A stretch of 27,919 bases of DNA, taken from NCBI GenBank assembly GCA_964601575.1, contig CAZROA010000061.1:1-27919 (forward strand). Direction: 5' to 3'. Made by a program: the position numbers and the translations under genes. Origin of the DNA: CAZKEG01 sp964601575. GTDB taxonomy: Bacteria > Desulfobacterota > Thermodesulfobacteria > Thermodesulfobacteriales > Thermodesulfatatoraceae. Below the pieces are notes generated by a model. That model made no database searches and was not told the origin of the DNA. It saw nothing but the letters and a program-made list of their open reading frames with translations. How positions within the stretch are numbered: the first letter of the stretch is position 1; every line of letters starts with the position of its first letter. This document shows, piece after piece, positions 1 to 7,432 of this stretch.

Positions 1-649
1 CGTAGACCAGGTGATAAAAACAGATCCGCGGGATCTTCATCTCTTCGACTAGGTCAAAGACCCCTGGAATCTCTTGGGCGTTTAGGCGGTTGATGGTGAA
101 ACGAAGCCCTACTTTGATCCCTTCGGCCTGACAATTTTCAATGGCCTGTAAGGCCTTAGTAAAGGCTCCCTTCACTCCTCGAAAGCGATCATGGACCTCT
201 TCCAGCCCATCGATGCTAATGCCTACATAGGAAAGCCCCAACTTTTTCAATTCCTTGGCCAAGGCCCGATCGATCAGGATACCGTTGGTCGAAAGCACAG
301 CGCGTATCTTCAGGGAGACCGCCTTGTGGATAAGGTCAAGGATATCTTCTCGCATGAGCGGCTCCCCGCCGGAGAAGAGGATGACCGGGCAGCCAAACTG
401 GGCCAGGTCCTCGATCAAGGCCATCCCTTCTTTGGTGGTCAATTCGTTTGGGTCTGCCTTGGGTGTGGCATAGGCATAACAATGAATACAGCGAAGATTG
501 CAACGCTTGGTCACGTTCCAGACCACAACTGGCTTTTTATCTTTGGAAAACTGGAGCAAATGTGAGGGGAGATCCTTGGCCCTCCGACCATACCGCAGGG
601 GGTCAGAGGCCTCAATCGTACCGCAATAGAGTTTAGAAATACCGATCAC
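1..649 (-). CDS. ahbC: AhbC-like radical SAM heme biosynthesis enzyme (3' part beyond window)
   Basis: I translated this frame from the minus strand; it runs from a GTG at 649 to the window edge (216 codons, no stop), so the C-terminus is missing. The protein starts MIGISKLYCGTIEASDPLRY and has the radical SAM iron-sulfur signature TKRCNLRCIHC (CxxxCxxC) near residue 45, followed by the SAM-binding GGEP motif (FSGGEPLM). The N-terminus matches AhbC, which removes two acetate side chains from 12,18-didecarboxysiroheme to give Fe-coproporphyrin III in the siroheme-dependent heme pathway of sulfate reducers and archaea. AhbD and NirJ are close relatives and cannot be excluded without the C-terminal cysteines. 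A GAGGTG ribosome binding site lies at 655-660, and the upstream receiver gene stops only 4 bases away, so the two are probably co-transcribed. Confidence 0.8.
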   Translation of the reverse strand, partial: MIGISKLYCGTIEASDPLRYGRRAKDLPSHLLQFSKDKKPVVVWNVTKRCNLRCIHCYAYATPKADPNELTTKEGMALIEDLAQFGCPVILFSGGEPLMREDILDLIHKAVSLKIRAVLSTNGILIDRALAKELKKLGLSYVGISIDGLEEVHDRFRGVKGAFTKALQAIENCQAEGIKVGLRFTINRLNAQEIPGVFDLVEEMKIPRICFYHLVY

Positions 650-653
650 TCTT

Positions 654-1025
654 TCACCTCGCCTTAATGTATTTGTAGATGGTGGCCTTGAGTTCGACAA
701 AGCTTACCGGGCGATTGAGGTAGGCGTCACACCCAGCGTCTTGGGCCTTTTCTTGATCTTGTAGGCATTGTCCTTCACAGACAGCAATGATGGGAATGCC
801 TTTGGTCTCAGGATGGTCCTTAAGGAGTACGGTAACCGACATTCCGTCAAGGATGGGAATATTCCTTTCAAGGATAATGAGTCGCGGTTTTTCCTCTCGG
901 GCCAAGTCAAGGACCTCTTGCCCGTCCTTGGCCTGGACGATGTCAAAGCCCAGTTCCCGGACCATCTTTTCTAGATCAATAGCCAAGCCCTTTGCTACCG
1001 CTAGGAGTATCTTTTTCTTTTCCAT
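654..1025 (-). CDS. Degenerate CheY-like receiver domain protein
   Basis: A stand-alone 123-residue protein with the receiver-domain pattern of alternating strands and helices. The key residues of a working receiver are absent: the acidic pair after strand 1 is replaced (KKILLAVAKG), the phospho-accepting Asp is Glu (LIILERNIPILDG), the Thr/Ser after strand 4 is Cys (PIIAVCEG), and the Lys before Pro at strand 5 is Arg (YLNRPVS). It therefore should not take up phosphate in the normal way; the Asp-to-Glu change could mimic a permanently phosphorylated state, which is inference. It has no output domain. It lies 4 bases after the ClpX-like gene and 4 bases before ahbC, so it probably shares their transcript. 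Its partner is unknown. Confidence 0.85.
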   Translation of the reverse strand: MEKKKILLAVAKGLAIDLEKMVRELGFDIVQAKDGQEVLDLAREEKPRLIILERNIPILDGMSVTVLLKDHPETKGIPIIAVCEGQCLQDQEKAQDAGCDAYLNRPVSFVELKATIYKYIKAR

Positions 1026-1029
1026 GGGT

Positions 1030-2751
1030 TTAAGTGGAGGCGTAAGTCCTACGGACTAGACGATTTAGATAAACTTCTGGGGAATCAATGGCCTCAGGCG
1101 GGAGGACGAAACGTCCTTGCCCGGTCCTTTCGTTTACTAGACGCAGGCCATACTCCAAGAGATTGACGATGCGGTCACAATAGGCATAGACCCCTTGGTC
1201 TATTTCAAGGACGTGTTTCAAGATCCGATCTACTGCTTCTTCCGAAAAGATGACCTTAAACCCGGTCCGTCGTTCAAAGCTTCGTTCGTAGTTTTTGATC
1301 TGCCGAAGCAGAAGGCACAGCTCTTCAATGGCCTGATGTAGATCTAAGTCTTCCCGCCGGTGAATCTCTATGGCTAGATCAACCCGAGCTGGGCTCAATT
1401 TAAGACCATAAGCCTTGTAAAAAATTTCTTCCCGTTGAACGATAAATTTTCGGATTCGTTCGCGCTCCTCTTCTAAGGCCTTTATATATCGGGCCTCAAG
1501 CTCCGGGGCATGGGGATTGGCGTTGATCGTCTCAAGGACACCCTTGGGGTCGTTTATCAGGTCTTCTGAGACCACCAAGAAAGGGAGACCCAAGGTAGGG
1601 AGACGTTTTTCAAAGGCAACCAAGGTGCGTTCAAGCACCCTCACTAGGGCCCTAGCTCCAGTCTTTTCCGCCTCCGCTAATTCCGCCACCCGCCTAAGGG
1701 CAGCGTCTTCAAAGACCAAGTCTATACCATAGGCTCGGAAATCGCGCTTTTTGTTGACAATCACCGGACTATTGGGGTTACAGAGGATCAGATAGAGTTC
1801 CTCAATAGTCAGGGGATCAAAGACGGCTATGACCGGCAGACGCCCGACAAACTCGGACTCAAAGCCGTATTCGATGAGGTCTTCGGTCCTTACAAAGCGG
1901 AGATAATTAACCTGGACGTCCTTCTTAGAGGCCACCTCGGCTATAAAGCCCAGGCCCTGTTTGTGGAGGCGCTTTTTGATGATTTCTTCAAGCCCGTTAA
2001 AGGCCCCACTTACCACAAAGAGGATATAGCGCGTGTTGATGGTTTGGCGTTTACGCTGACCAGTGCGCCGATAATACTCGATGGCCTCAAGCTGGCTAAC
2101 GGGATCATGGGGGACACGGAGTTCAACTTCGGTCTCTTCGAGGGGTTTTAAAAGGGCCCTTTGCACCCCGGTGCGCGAGACATCAGGACCGATGAGATGG
2201 CCACTTGAGGCAATCTTGTCTATCTCATCGAGATAGACGATGCCAAACCTGGCCCGTTCTATATCGCCATCGGCTTCGTGGACCAGATCGCGGACGAGGT
2301 CTTCTACGTCCCCACCGACATATCCTGTTTCGCTAAACTTAGTGGCATCCCCCTTGACAAAGGGGACCCCTAGACGATTGGCCACCAACTTGACCATGTA
2401 GGTTTTACCCACTCCAGTGGGGCCGATCATGATGATATTGTTTTTGACGAACCCAGTATCATTAAAGCGCCCCCCGCGCTCAAGCATGTAACGAACCCGA
2501 TGGAAATGGGTGCACATCTTGGTGGCCAAAATGGCCTTGGCCTCTTGTTGCCCGACCAGATACTCGTCAAGGTAGGCCTCAAGTTCCTCGGGTTTGAGAT
2601 CAAAGTTGATCAGGGCCTGTTTGGAAGAACGGGTGACGCCCCTACCGTGGGTGCCTAAACGGGGTGAAACCATTCCCTCTCCTGAAAATCTGCTTTTGCT
2701 GTTTTTATACCTTCCATAGGAAGGCAAAAATTTATCATCGTCCATTTTCAA
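1030..2751 (-). CDS. ClpX-like AAA+ ATPase without zinc domain, with extended C-terminus
   Basis: A 573-residue AAA+ protein whose core follows ClpX: Walker A GPTGVGKT (110-117), pore loop GYVG (143-146), Walker B IVYLDE (171-176), the arginine-finger region EFVGRLPV (300-307) and sensor-2 TGAR (364-367). A GLGF stretch (266-269) sits where ClpX carries the IGF loop that docks ClpP. It differs from housekeeping ClpX (about 420 residues) by lacking the N-terminal four-cysteine zinc domain and by about 170 extra residues after position 400, rich in charged helices. It is probably a specialised unfoldase; whether it works with ClpP is open, and no clpP or canonical clpX is in the window. The start used is TTG 2751; ATG at 2745, two codons in, is equally possible. 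It ends 4 bases before the degenerate receiver gene. Confidence 0.85.
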   Translation of the reverse strand: MKMDDDKFLPSYGRYKNSKSRFSGEGMVSPRLGTHGRGVTRSSKQALINFDLKPEELEAYLDEYLVGQQEAKAILATKMCTHFHRVRYMLERGGRFNDTGFVKNNIIMIGPTGVGKTYMVKLVANRLGVPFVKGDATKFSETGYVGGDVEDLVRDLVHEADGDIERARFGIVYLDEIDKIASSGHLIGPDVSRTGVQRALLKPLEETEVELRVPHDPVSQLEAIEYYRRTGQRKRQTINTRYILFVVSGAFNGLEEIIKKRLHKQGLGFIAEVASKKDVQVNYLRFVRTEDLIEYGFESEFVGRLPVIAVFDPLTIEELYLILCNPNSPVIVNKKRDFRAYGIDLVFEDAALRRVAELAEAEKTGARALVRVLERTLVAFEKRLPTLGLPFLVVSEDLINDPKGVLETINANPHAPELEARYIKALEEERERIRKFIVQREEIFYKAYGLKLSPARVDLAIEIHRREDLDLHQAIEELCLLLRQIKNYERSFERRTGFKVIFSEEAVDRILKHVLEIDQGVYAYCDRIVNLLEYGLRLVNERTGQGRFVLPPEAIDSPEVYLNRLVRRTYAST

Positions 2752-2788
2752 TGCATCTTACTGATGCCCGTTATTCTTGGCAAGAGAT

Positions 2789-4801
2789 TTAAAACATCTC
2801 TTCTGGATCTATTTCTATCATTAATTGTACTCTTTTGGGAAGTCTATCGGAAACCCCTTTAAGGCCTTGTAAAGCCCTCTGCAAGAGGGCAAAATTTTTG
2901 GCCTTGACCAACAAGTGCCATCGATAGAAGCCCTTTACATGATAAAGAGGGGCCTTTACCGGCCCGAGGGTTTCCACCTCATCTTCAAGGATTTCTCGGG
3001 CCAAAAAGACGGCCTCTTCCACCTCTTTTTCTCCTTTTCCCCTAAATTCTAACAAGGCCAAACGGCTAAAAGGGGGAAAGGAAAGGGCCGCCCTTCTCTT
3101 TAGTTCTTCGCGGTAAAAGGACTGATAATCCCCGGAGGAAAGGGCCTTCAAGAGATAATGCTCGGGGTTTCTGGTCTGAATGATAAGGCGTCCCTGCTTA
3201 GGGGGCAGGAGTTCTAAGAGTTCGATCAAGATCTCAAGCGTCCGTTCAGCCGCCAGAAAATGGGGGAACTTAAGCCCAAGGTCAAGCAAGATTATGCCGA
3301 TGAGACCAAGATCTTCTATGCGCCCGAGGCGCTTGATGAGCCTAGTTCCCACCAAGATTTGTGCCTGGTGCGCCTCTTTTTTGAGTTTGATTAGATCTCT
3401 TTTTCCTTTGAGGGTCTCGCTGTCTATCCGTAAGACCTTGGCCTCGGGGAAAAGACGACGAAGTAGGTCTTCAATACGTTCGGTGCCGGCACCGAGGAAC
3501 TTGAGCCCTCCGGTACCGCAATTCGGACAGATCGGCGGGGCCGGTTGGGTATAACGACACCAATGACAGAGTAAGACCCCTTGGTCGCGATGGTAGGTCA
3601 GACTCCATTGGCAATTTGGACATTCCCAGATATGGCCACACTCTTCGCAGGCAAGTATCGGAGAGAAACCAAGCCGATTCAGGAAAAGAAGGGCCTTTTG
3701 TCCTCTGGCCAGGGTCATCTTGAGGGCGTTTAAGAGCCGAGGCGAAAAATAGCCCCTTTGTCCAGAAAGATCGACCACCTCAAGGCGCCTTTCCCTCTGT
3801 TTCTTTAGGGGACTTAGCCAGGAATAGCGTTTCTGGCTGGCCAAATAATAAGATTTCACGCTTACCAGACGACCGACCAAGAGGACCTTGGCCCCGGCTT
3901 GTTTGGCCCGCATCAAGGCCAAGTCCCGTGCTTGGTAACGCAGCCCTTCCTCCTGCCGATGGGAAGAAGAATATTCCTTTTCAACGATAACCAGGCCGAG
4001 ATTGGGCAAGGGTAAAAAGACCGCTGATCTGGTACCAAGGATGACCTTTGGTCGGGGAGAAAGGGCCTTTACCCAGGTCTCTTGTCGTCTTTTGGCCGAA
4101 AAGAGGCTTGAGTAAACCAAGAGGCGCGGCCCGAAGGCCCTTCCTAAGGGTTCCTTGATGGTCTCCAAATCGACGATCTCCGGGACCAGGATCAGGGTGG
4201 TCAAACCCCTTTGCAGGGCCAAGGCCGCAGCCTGACATAATAATTCCCGTCGTTTTTCCGGATGTGATTCGGCCCAGATATTCACTTTGAAACCCGAGCC
4301 CGCCTCAAGGCCCAATTTTTGAAGATTTCGGGTCCGGTGAGAAATTATGGGCCCTTCTCCTTCAAAGCCGTCCATCTCGGAGAGGTCTATTTTGGGCAAG
4401 CGGCCTTTTCTTGTCTCTTTTAAGAAACCAGGAGGAAGGGCCGTTTTAATTACTTTTCCTAGAGGGACTAAGTAATAAGAAGAGACCCAATTCAAGAAGT
4501 TCAGGAGCTCCTCGGGGACGATGGGTATTTCGTCAAGGATCTCTTCGATCGGTCTGAGTTCAGGTCTACACCCGGCCTGGACATTGACCACAAGTCCGAT
4601 TAGGCGGCGATTCTTTACCGAGACCACCACCCGTACCCCGGGCAGGAGGGGCTCTTTTGCTTGATAAGAAAGGGGATTCAAGGGCAAGGGGAGGGCAACT
4701 TCTACGGTCGCCTTCCCCTGGTATGGAAGGTCAGAGTTCTTTGACCTTTTCTTTGAGGTAATCTCTGAACCTCTGTCCGAGTTCTGGGTGTTTAAGGGCA
4801 A
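2789..4801 (-). CDS. priA: PriA-like primosomal protein with lost helicase motifs
   Basis: A 670-residue protein colinear with PriA, which recognises stalled replication forks and starts replisome reloading. The N-terminal DNA-binding region begins ATVEVALPLPLNPLSY, and all eight zinc cysteines are kept (C385, 388, 394, 397, 412, 415, 425, 428). The ATPase is degenerate: the Walker A region reads NIWAESHPEKRREL instead of GxTGSGKTEVY, the DEEH box is EKEY (VIVEKEYSSS), and the QVAGRAGR arginine-finger motif is missing near LLPPKQGR. It is probably a structural, ATP-independent PriA; the PriA of Deinococcus is a known helicase-less precedent. The start is uncertain: the frame opens at TTG 4801 inside galU, giving about 25 residues more than usual, and no ATG or GTG lies near the expected N-terminus; an ATT start is possible. 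It overlaps the galU 3' end by about 70 bases. Confidence 0.88.
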   Translation of the reverse strand: MPLNTQNSDRGSEITSKKRSKNSDLPYQGKATVEVALPLPLNPLSYQAKEPLLPGVRVVVSVKNRRLIGLVVNVQAGCRPELRPIEEILDEIPIVPEELLNFLNWVSSYYLVPLGKVIKTALPPGFLKETRKGRLPKIDLSEMDGFEGEGPIISHRTRNLQKLGLEAGSGFKVNIWAESHPEKRRELLCQAAALALQRGLTTLILVPEIVDLETIKEPLGRAFGPRLLVYSSLFSAKRRQETWVKALSPRPKVILGTRSAVFLPLPNLGLVIVEKEYSSSHRQEEGLRYQARDLALMRAKQAGAKVLLVGRLVSVKSYYLASQKRYSWLSPLKKQRERRLEVVDLSGQRGYFSPRLLNALKMTLARGQKALLFLNRLGFSPILACEECGHIWECPNCQWSLTYHRDQGVLLCHWCRYTQPAPPICPNCGTGGLKFLGAGTERIEDLLRRLFPEAKVLRIDSETLKGKRDLIKLKKEAHQAQILVGTRLIKRLGRIEDLGLIGIILLDLGLKFPHFLAAERTLEILIELLELLPPKQGRLIIQTRNPEHYLLKALSSGDYQSFYREELKRRAALSFPPFSRLALLEFRGKGEKEVEEAVFLAREILEDEVETLGPVKAPLYHVKGFYRWHLLVKAKNFALLQRALQGLKGVSDRLPKRVQLMIEIDPEEMF

Positions 4802-5603
4802 AGGTTACCACCGCCTGCATAAAGCCGAATTTATCACCGGCATCATAACGCGTACCTTCAAATTCGTAAGCATAGACCGGATGGTCGTCCTTCAGGGCCG
4901 CCAGGGCATCGGTGAGTTGGATCTCTCCTCCGACCCCGGGTTTGGTCTTGGCCAAATAATCAAAGATCTCCGGAATAAGGATATAACGCCCGATGATGGC
5001 CAGATCAGAATCTACCTCTTCTGGTTTGGGTTTTTCCTTCATATCATAGACCCGATAGACCCGATCAGCGACCCTTTCTCCAACGACAATCCCGTAACGG
5101 GAGACCTCCTCTTTGGGTACCTTTTGCACCGCAAGGACTGGGCCCTTAAATTCTTCAAACACCCTGATCATCTGCTTAAGACAAGGGACCTCGGCATCGA
5201 CCAGGTCATCACCCAAAAGCACGGCAAAAGGTTCATTTCCTACCACGTGTCTAGTGACAAAGATGGCGTGTCCAAGACCCAAAGGCTTTTTTTGTCGCAC
5301 GGTGACGATGTCTTCGATGAGCTCAGTCACCCGTTTTACTTCCTCCAAAAGATCCTTTTTACCTTTGGCCTCGAGATAGGCCTCAAGTTCGTAAGAATAA
5401 TCAAAGTGATTGGCGATGGCCTCTTTGCCCGCGGCCGTCACCAAGATGATCTGACTCACCCCGGAATTGACCGCCTCTTCGACGATATATTGAATGGTCG
5501 GGCGATCAACCACCGTAAGCATCTCTTTGGGAATGGCCTTTGTCGCTGGTAAAAAGCGGGTTCCCAATCCAGCTACCGGTAGAACGGCCTTCCTGATCTG
5601 CAT
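4731..5603 (-). CDS. galU: UTP--glucose-1-phosphate uridylyltransferase
   Basis: This 290-residue enzyme makes UDP-glucose from UTP and glucose-1-phosphate, feeding polysaccharide and cell-envelope synthesis in the cytoplasm. The nucleotide-binding signature LPVAGLGTRFLPATKAIPKE lies near the N-terminus, followed by KEML and RPTIQYIVEEA, and later the GGEIQLTDAL segment and YDAGDKFGF, all typical of bacterial GalU. I chose the ATG at 5603 because AGGAGG lies five bases upstream and the length then fits the family; an upstream in-frame extension to 5663 has no family support. It follows the zinc-ribbon gene after 70 bases, and its 3' end overlaps the start of the priA-like frame, suggesting translational coupling. 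Confidence 0.95.
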   Translation of the reverse strand: MQIRKAVLPVAGLGTRFLPATKAIPKEMLTVVDRPTIQYIVEEAVNSGVSQIILVTAAGKEAIANHFDYSYELEAYLEAKGKKDLLEEVKRVTELIEDIVTVRQKKPLGLGHAIFVTRHVVGNEPFAVLLGDDLVDAEVPCLKQMIRVFEEFKGPVLAVQKVPKEEVSRYGIVVGERVADRVYRVYDMKEKPKPEEVDSDLAIIGRYILIPEIFDYLAKTKPGVGGEIQLTDALAALKDDHPVYAYEFEGTRYDAGDKFGFMQAVVTFALKHPELGQRFRDYLKEKVKEL

Positions 5604-5673
5604 ATTTCCCTCCTGTGTTTGAGATTCTGCCATACAGGTAAGGCTCGGGTAAAAGTTAGGCAAGGTCTCTGGT

Positions 5674-6255
5674 TCAGAGTTCCTTTTCTATCTGGGCCTG
5701 GGCCTGGCGAAAGGGGGCGTAAAATCCATCCCACAATTTCTTCGATTTTTCGTATATTTCTGAAAAGCGGGGAAGATCACTGGTATTGACCACTAGATTT
5801 AAGCTGTTCAGCAAGGCTGTCCGTGGATCCATGGTTCGGACCTGAGGAGAGATCCAGACGGTAAATATTTCACGCCGTTCAGCAACAGGCACGGTGTCCA
5901 AGATTTTAAAGAGGATCTTGGCCTGTTTTAGGTCTTCGCTGACGATGATCAAAAGAGCTGGGGTGTGAAACCGCAACCACTGGACTAGGTGGGAAGGGCG
6001 TTTTAAGATCCGGGGCTCAAAACCTAAGCCGCTAACAGTCTTTAAAAAACCGGCCTTGTCTTCGGTAAGCTCCCAGTAGATCAAGGCTAAAGGTCGGTCC
6101 AGCAGGAACTCTTCTTGGAAAGTCCCTTCTCCCCCGAGGGCCTCAAGCATTCCTCCACACTCAGGACAGGGGAGGGACAAAAAATCCATGGCTTGCGGAT
6201 CACCTTTTAGCCGATATCTCTTGCCACAATTGACACAGCGGGCCTCGATCACCAT
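5674..6255 (-). CDS. Zinc-ribbon protein with receiver-like C-terminal region, function unknown
   Basis: A 193-residue protein starting MVIEARCVNCGKRYRL. Two Cys-x2-Cys pairs (CVNC, CPEC) about 25 residues apart form an N-terminal zinc ribbon, similar to small zinc-finger domains found at the N-termini of gliding and pilus regulators. The rest has alternating hydrophobic strands and helices (ALIYWEL, ALLIIVSED, IFTVWIS, LNLVVNTSD), a layout resembling a receiver fold without the usual phosphorylation signature; this is inference from pattern only. The start is either ATG 6255 or GTG 6252; with GTG the gene overlaps the pilT-like stop by the four bases GTGA, and GGAGG lies just upstream. Its position after two pilus ATPase genes suggests a role in pilus control. 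Confidence 0.75.
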   Translation of the reverse strand: MVIEARCVNCGKRYRLKGDPQAMDFLSLPCPECGGMLEALGGEGTFQEEFLLDRPLALIYWELTEDKAGFLKTVSGLGFEPRILKRPSHLVQWLRFHTPALLIIVSEDLKQAKILFKILDTVPVAERREIFTVWISPQVRTMDPRTALLNSLNLVVNTSDLPRFSEIYEKSKKLWDGFYAPFRQAQAQIEKEL

Positions 6256-7430
6256 CTCCTCCGCAAATAATCTTTTTCGATCTCTAGATCCAGGCCTTCG
6301 ATATCGCTGGTCTTTTCGCCCCTCTTGGATTTGATCATATCTATGCCGCGGCCAACGATATCCCGCCTGGTACAATAGGCTAGCGCCGTCTCTTCGGTGA
6401 TAATTTCTTCCTGGTAGAGATTCAGGAGGTGCTGATCAAAGGTCTGCATGTGATAAGGGGAACCCTTGCTCATGATATCGTAAAAGGTTCGCCCTTCATC
6501 CTCACCGTGGATAATGGTCTCTTTGGCCCGGATGTTGTTGTAGAGAATCTCGAAGATGGCGATTCGACCGCCTTCCTTTTTCGGGATCAGTTTTTGTCCC
6601 ACGATCCAGCGCACGGTATCCGCCAGCCTAAGTCTTATTTGGCGTTCTTCTTCGATGTTAAAGAAGCCAAGGATTCGATTTATGGTGTTCCCAGCCCCTA
6701 CAGTATGCATGGTGGAGAAGACCAAATGTCCGGTCTCGGCGGCGGAGAGGGCGATCTCCATGGTCTCTCGATCTCTGATCTCCCCGACCAGGATGATGTG
6801 CGGGGCCTGACGTAGGGCCGCCCGTAGACCACTGGCAAAGGTATCAAAGTCTGTACCTAACTCCCTTTGATTGAAGGTGGCTTTCACCGGCTGGTGCACG
6901 TATTCCACCGGATCTTCCAGAGTGATAATGTGCAAGGGTTCGGTGTGGTTGATCTCTTCTAAGATGGCGGCCAAGGTGGTGGTCTTTCCCTGCCCCGTGG
7001 CTCCGGTAACCAAAATGATCCCTGTCTTCTCCTTGGCCATTTGGTAGCAGGCCTCCGGGAGCCCCAAGTCTTTGATCCGAGGGGGTTTGGAGGCCAGCTT
7101 GCGCATGACAATGCTGTAGGTCCCTTGGCGAGAAAAGATATTGACCCTAAAACGGGTACCGTCTGGTAGATGGTAGGAAAAGTCTGCAGAGCCGTGTTTA
7201 AGGAGGTCGCGGAGCAACCGTCCTTGATTACCGATCAAGGCCAGGGAGAGGACCTCCGTCTGAAAGGGGGTGAGGACATCGACCTTGAAGTGGGCTAGCT
7301 CCACCGGGTGGAGTTTTCCGTCGGCTGCTACCTGAAGGGGGCGCCCGGCGGTAAAGATCAGGTCACTCACCCGGGGGCGGACCCTGGCCATCAAAGAAAT
7401 GAGGTTGGCTACTTCTGCTGGTCTGATCAT
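6249..7430 (-). CDS. PilT/PilU-like type IV pilus retraction ATPase (second copy)
   Basis: A 393-residue hexameric secretion ATPase of the PilT/PilU family, which powers pilus retraction at the inner membrane. It shows Walker A GATGQGKT (143-150), the Asp box ITLEDPVEYVH, Walker B IILVGEIRDRETME and the His box TGHLVFSTMHT. It is clearly diverged from the neighbouring pilT: it lacks that protein's ARNLIREGKTYQI segment and carries NNIRAKETIIHGE instead, and it has a charged C-terminal tail of about 40 residues. This fits a PilU-like accessory motor working with PilT, but the exact subtype is not settled. It begins 2 bases after the pilT stop and its stop overlaps the start of the zinc-ribbon gene, so the three are one transcription unit. 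Confidence 0.9.
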   Translation of the reverse strand: MIRPAEVANLISLMARVRPRVSDLIFTAGRPLQVAADGKLHPVELAHFKVDVLTPFQTEVLSLALIGNQGRLLRDLLKHGSADFSYHLPDGTRFRVNIFSRQGTYSIVMRKLASKPPRIKDLGLPEACYQMAKEKTGIILVTGATGQGKTTTLAAILEEINHTEPLHIITLEDPVEYVHQPVKATFNQRELGTDFDTFASGLRAALRQAPHIILVGEIRDRETMEIALSAAETGHLVFSTMHTVGAGNTINRILGFFNIEEERQIRLRLADTVRWIVGQKLIPKKEGGRIAIFEILYNNIRAKETIIHGEDEGRTFYDIMSKGSPYHMQTFDQHLLNLYQEEIITEETALAYCTRRDIVGRGIDMIKSKRGEKTSDIEGLDLEIEKDYLRRRW

Positions 7431-7432
7431 CT

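Noticed and set aside
191..565. 124-codon plus-strand open frame at the left end
   Set aside because: It lies antisense to the AhbC-like gene, whose minus-strand translation has clear radical SAM motifs; the plus frame has no recognisable motif.
4788..5552. 254-codon plus-strand open frame
   Set aside because: It is antisense to galU, which has strong family motifs and a good ribosome binding site; the plus frame shows no family features.
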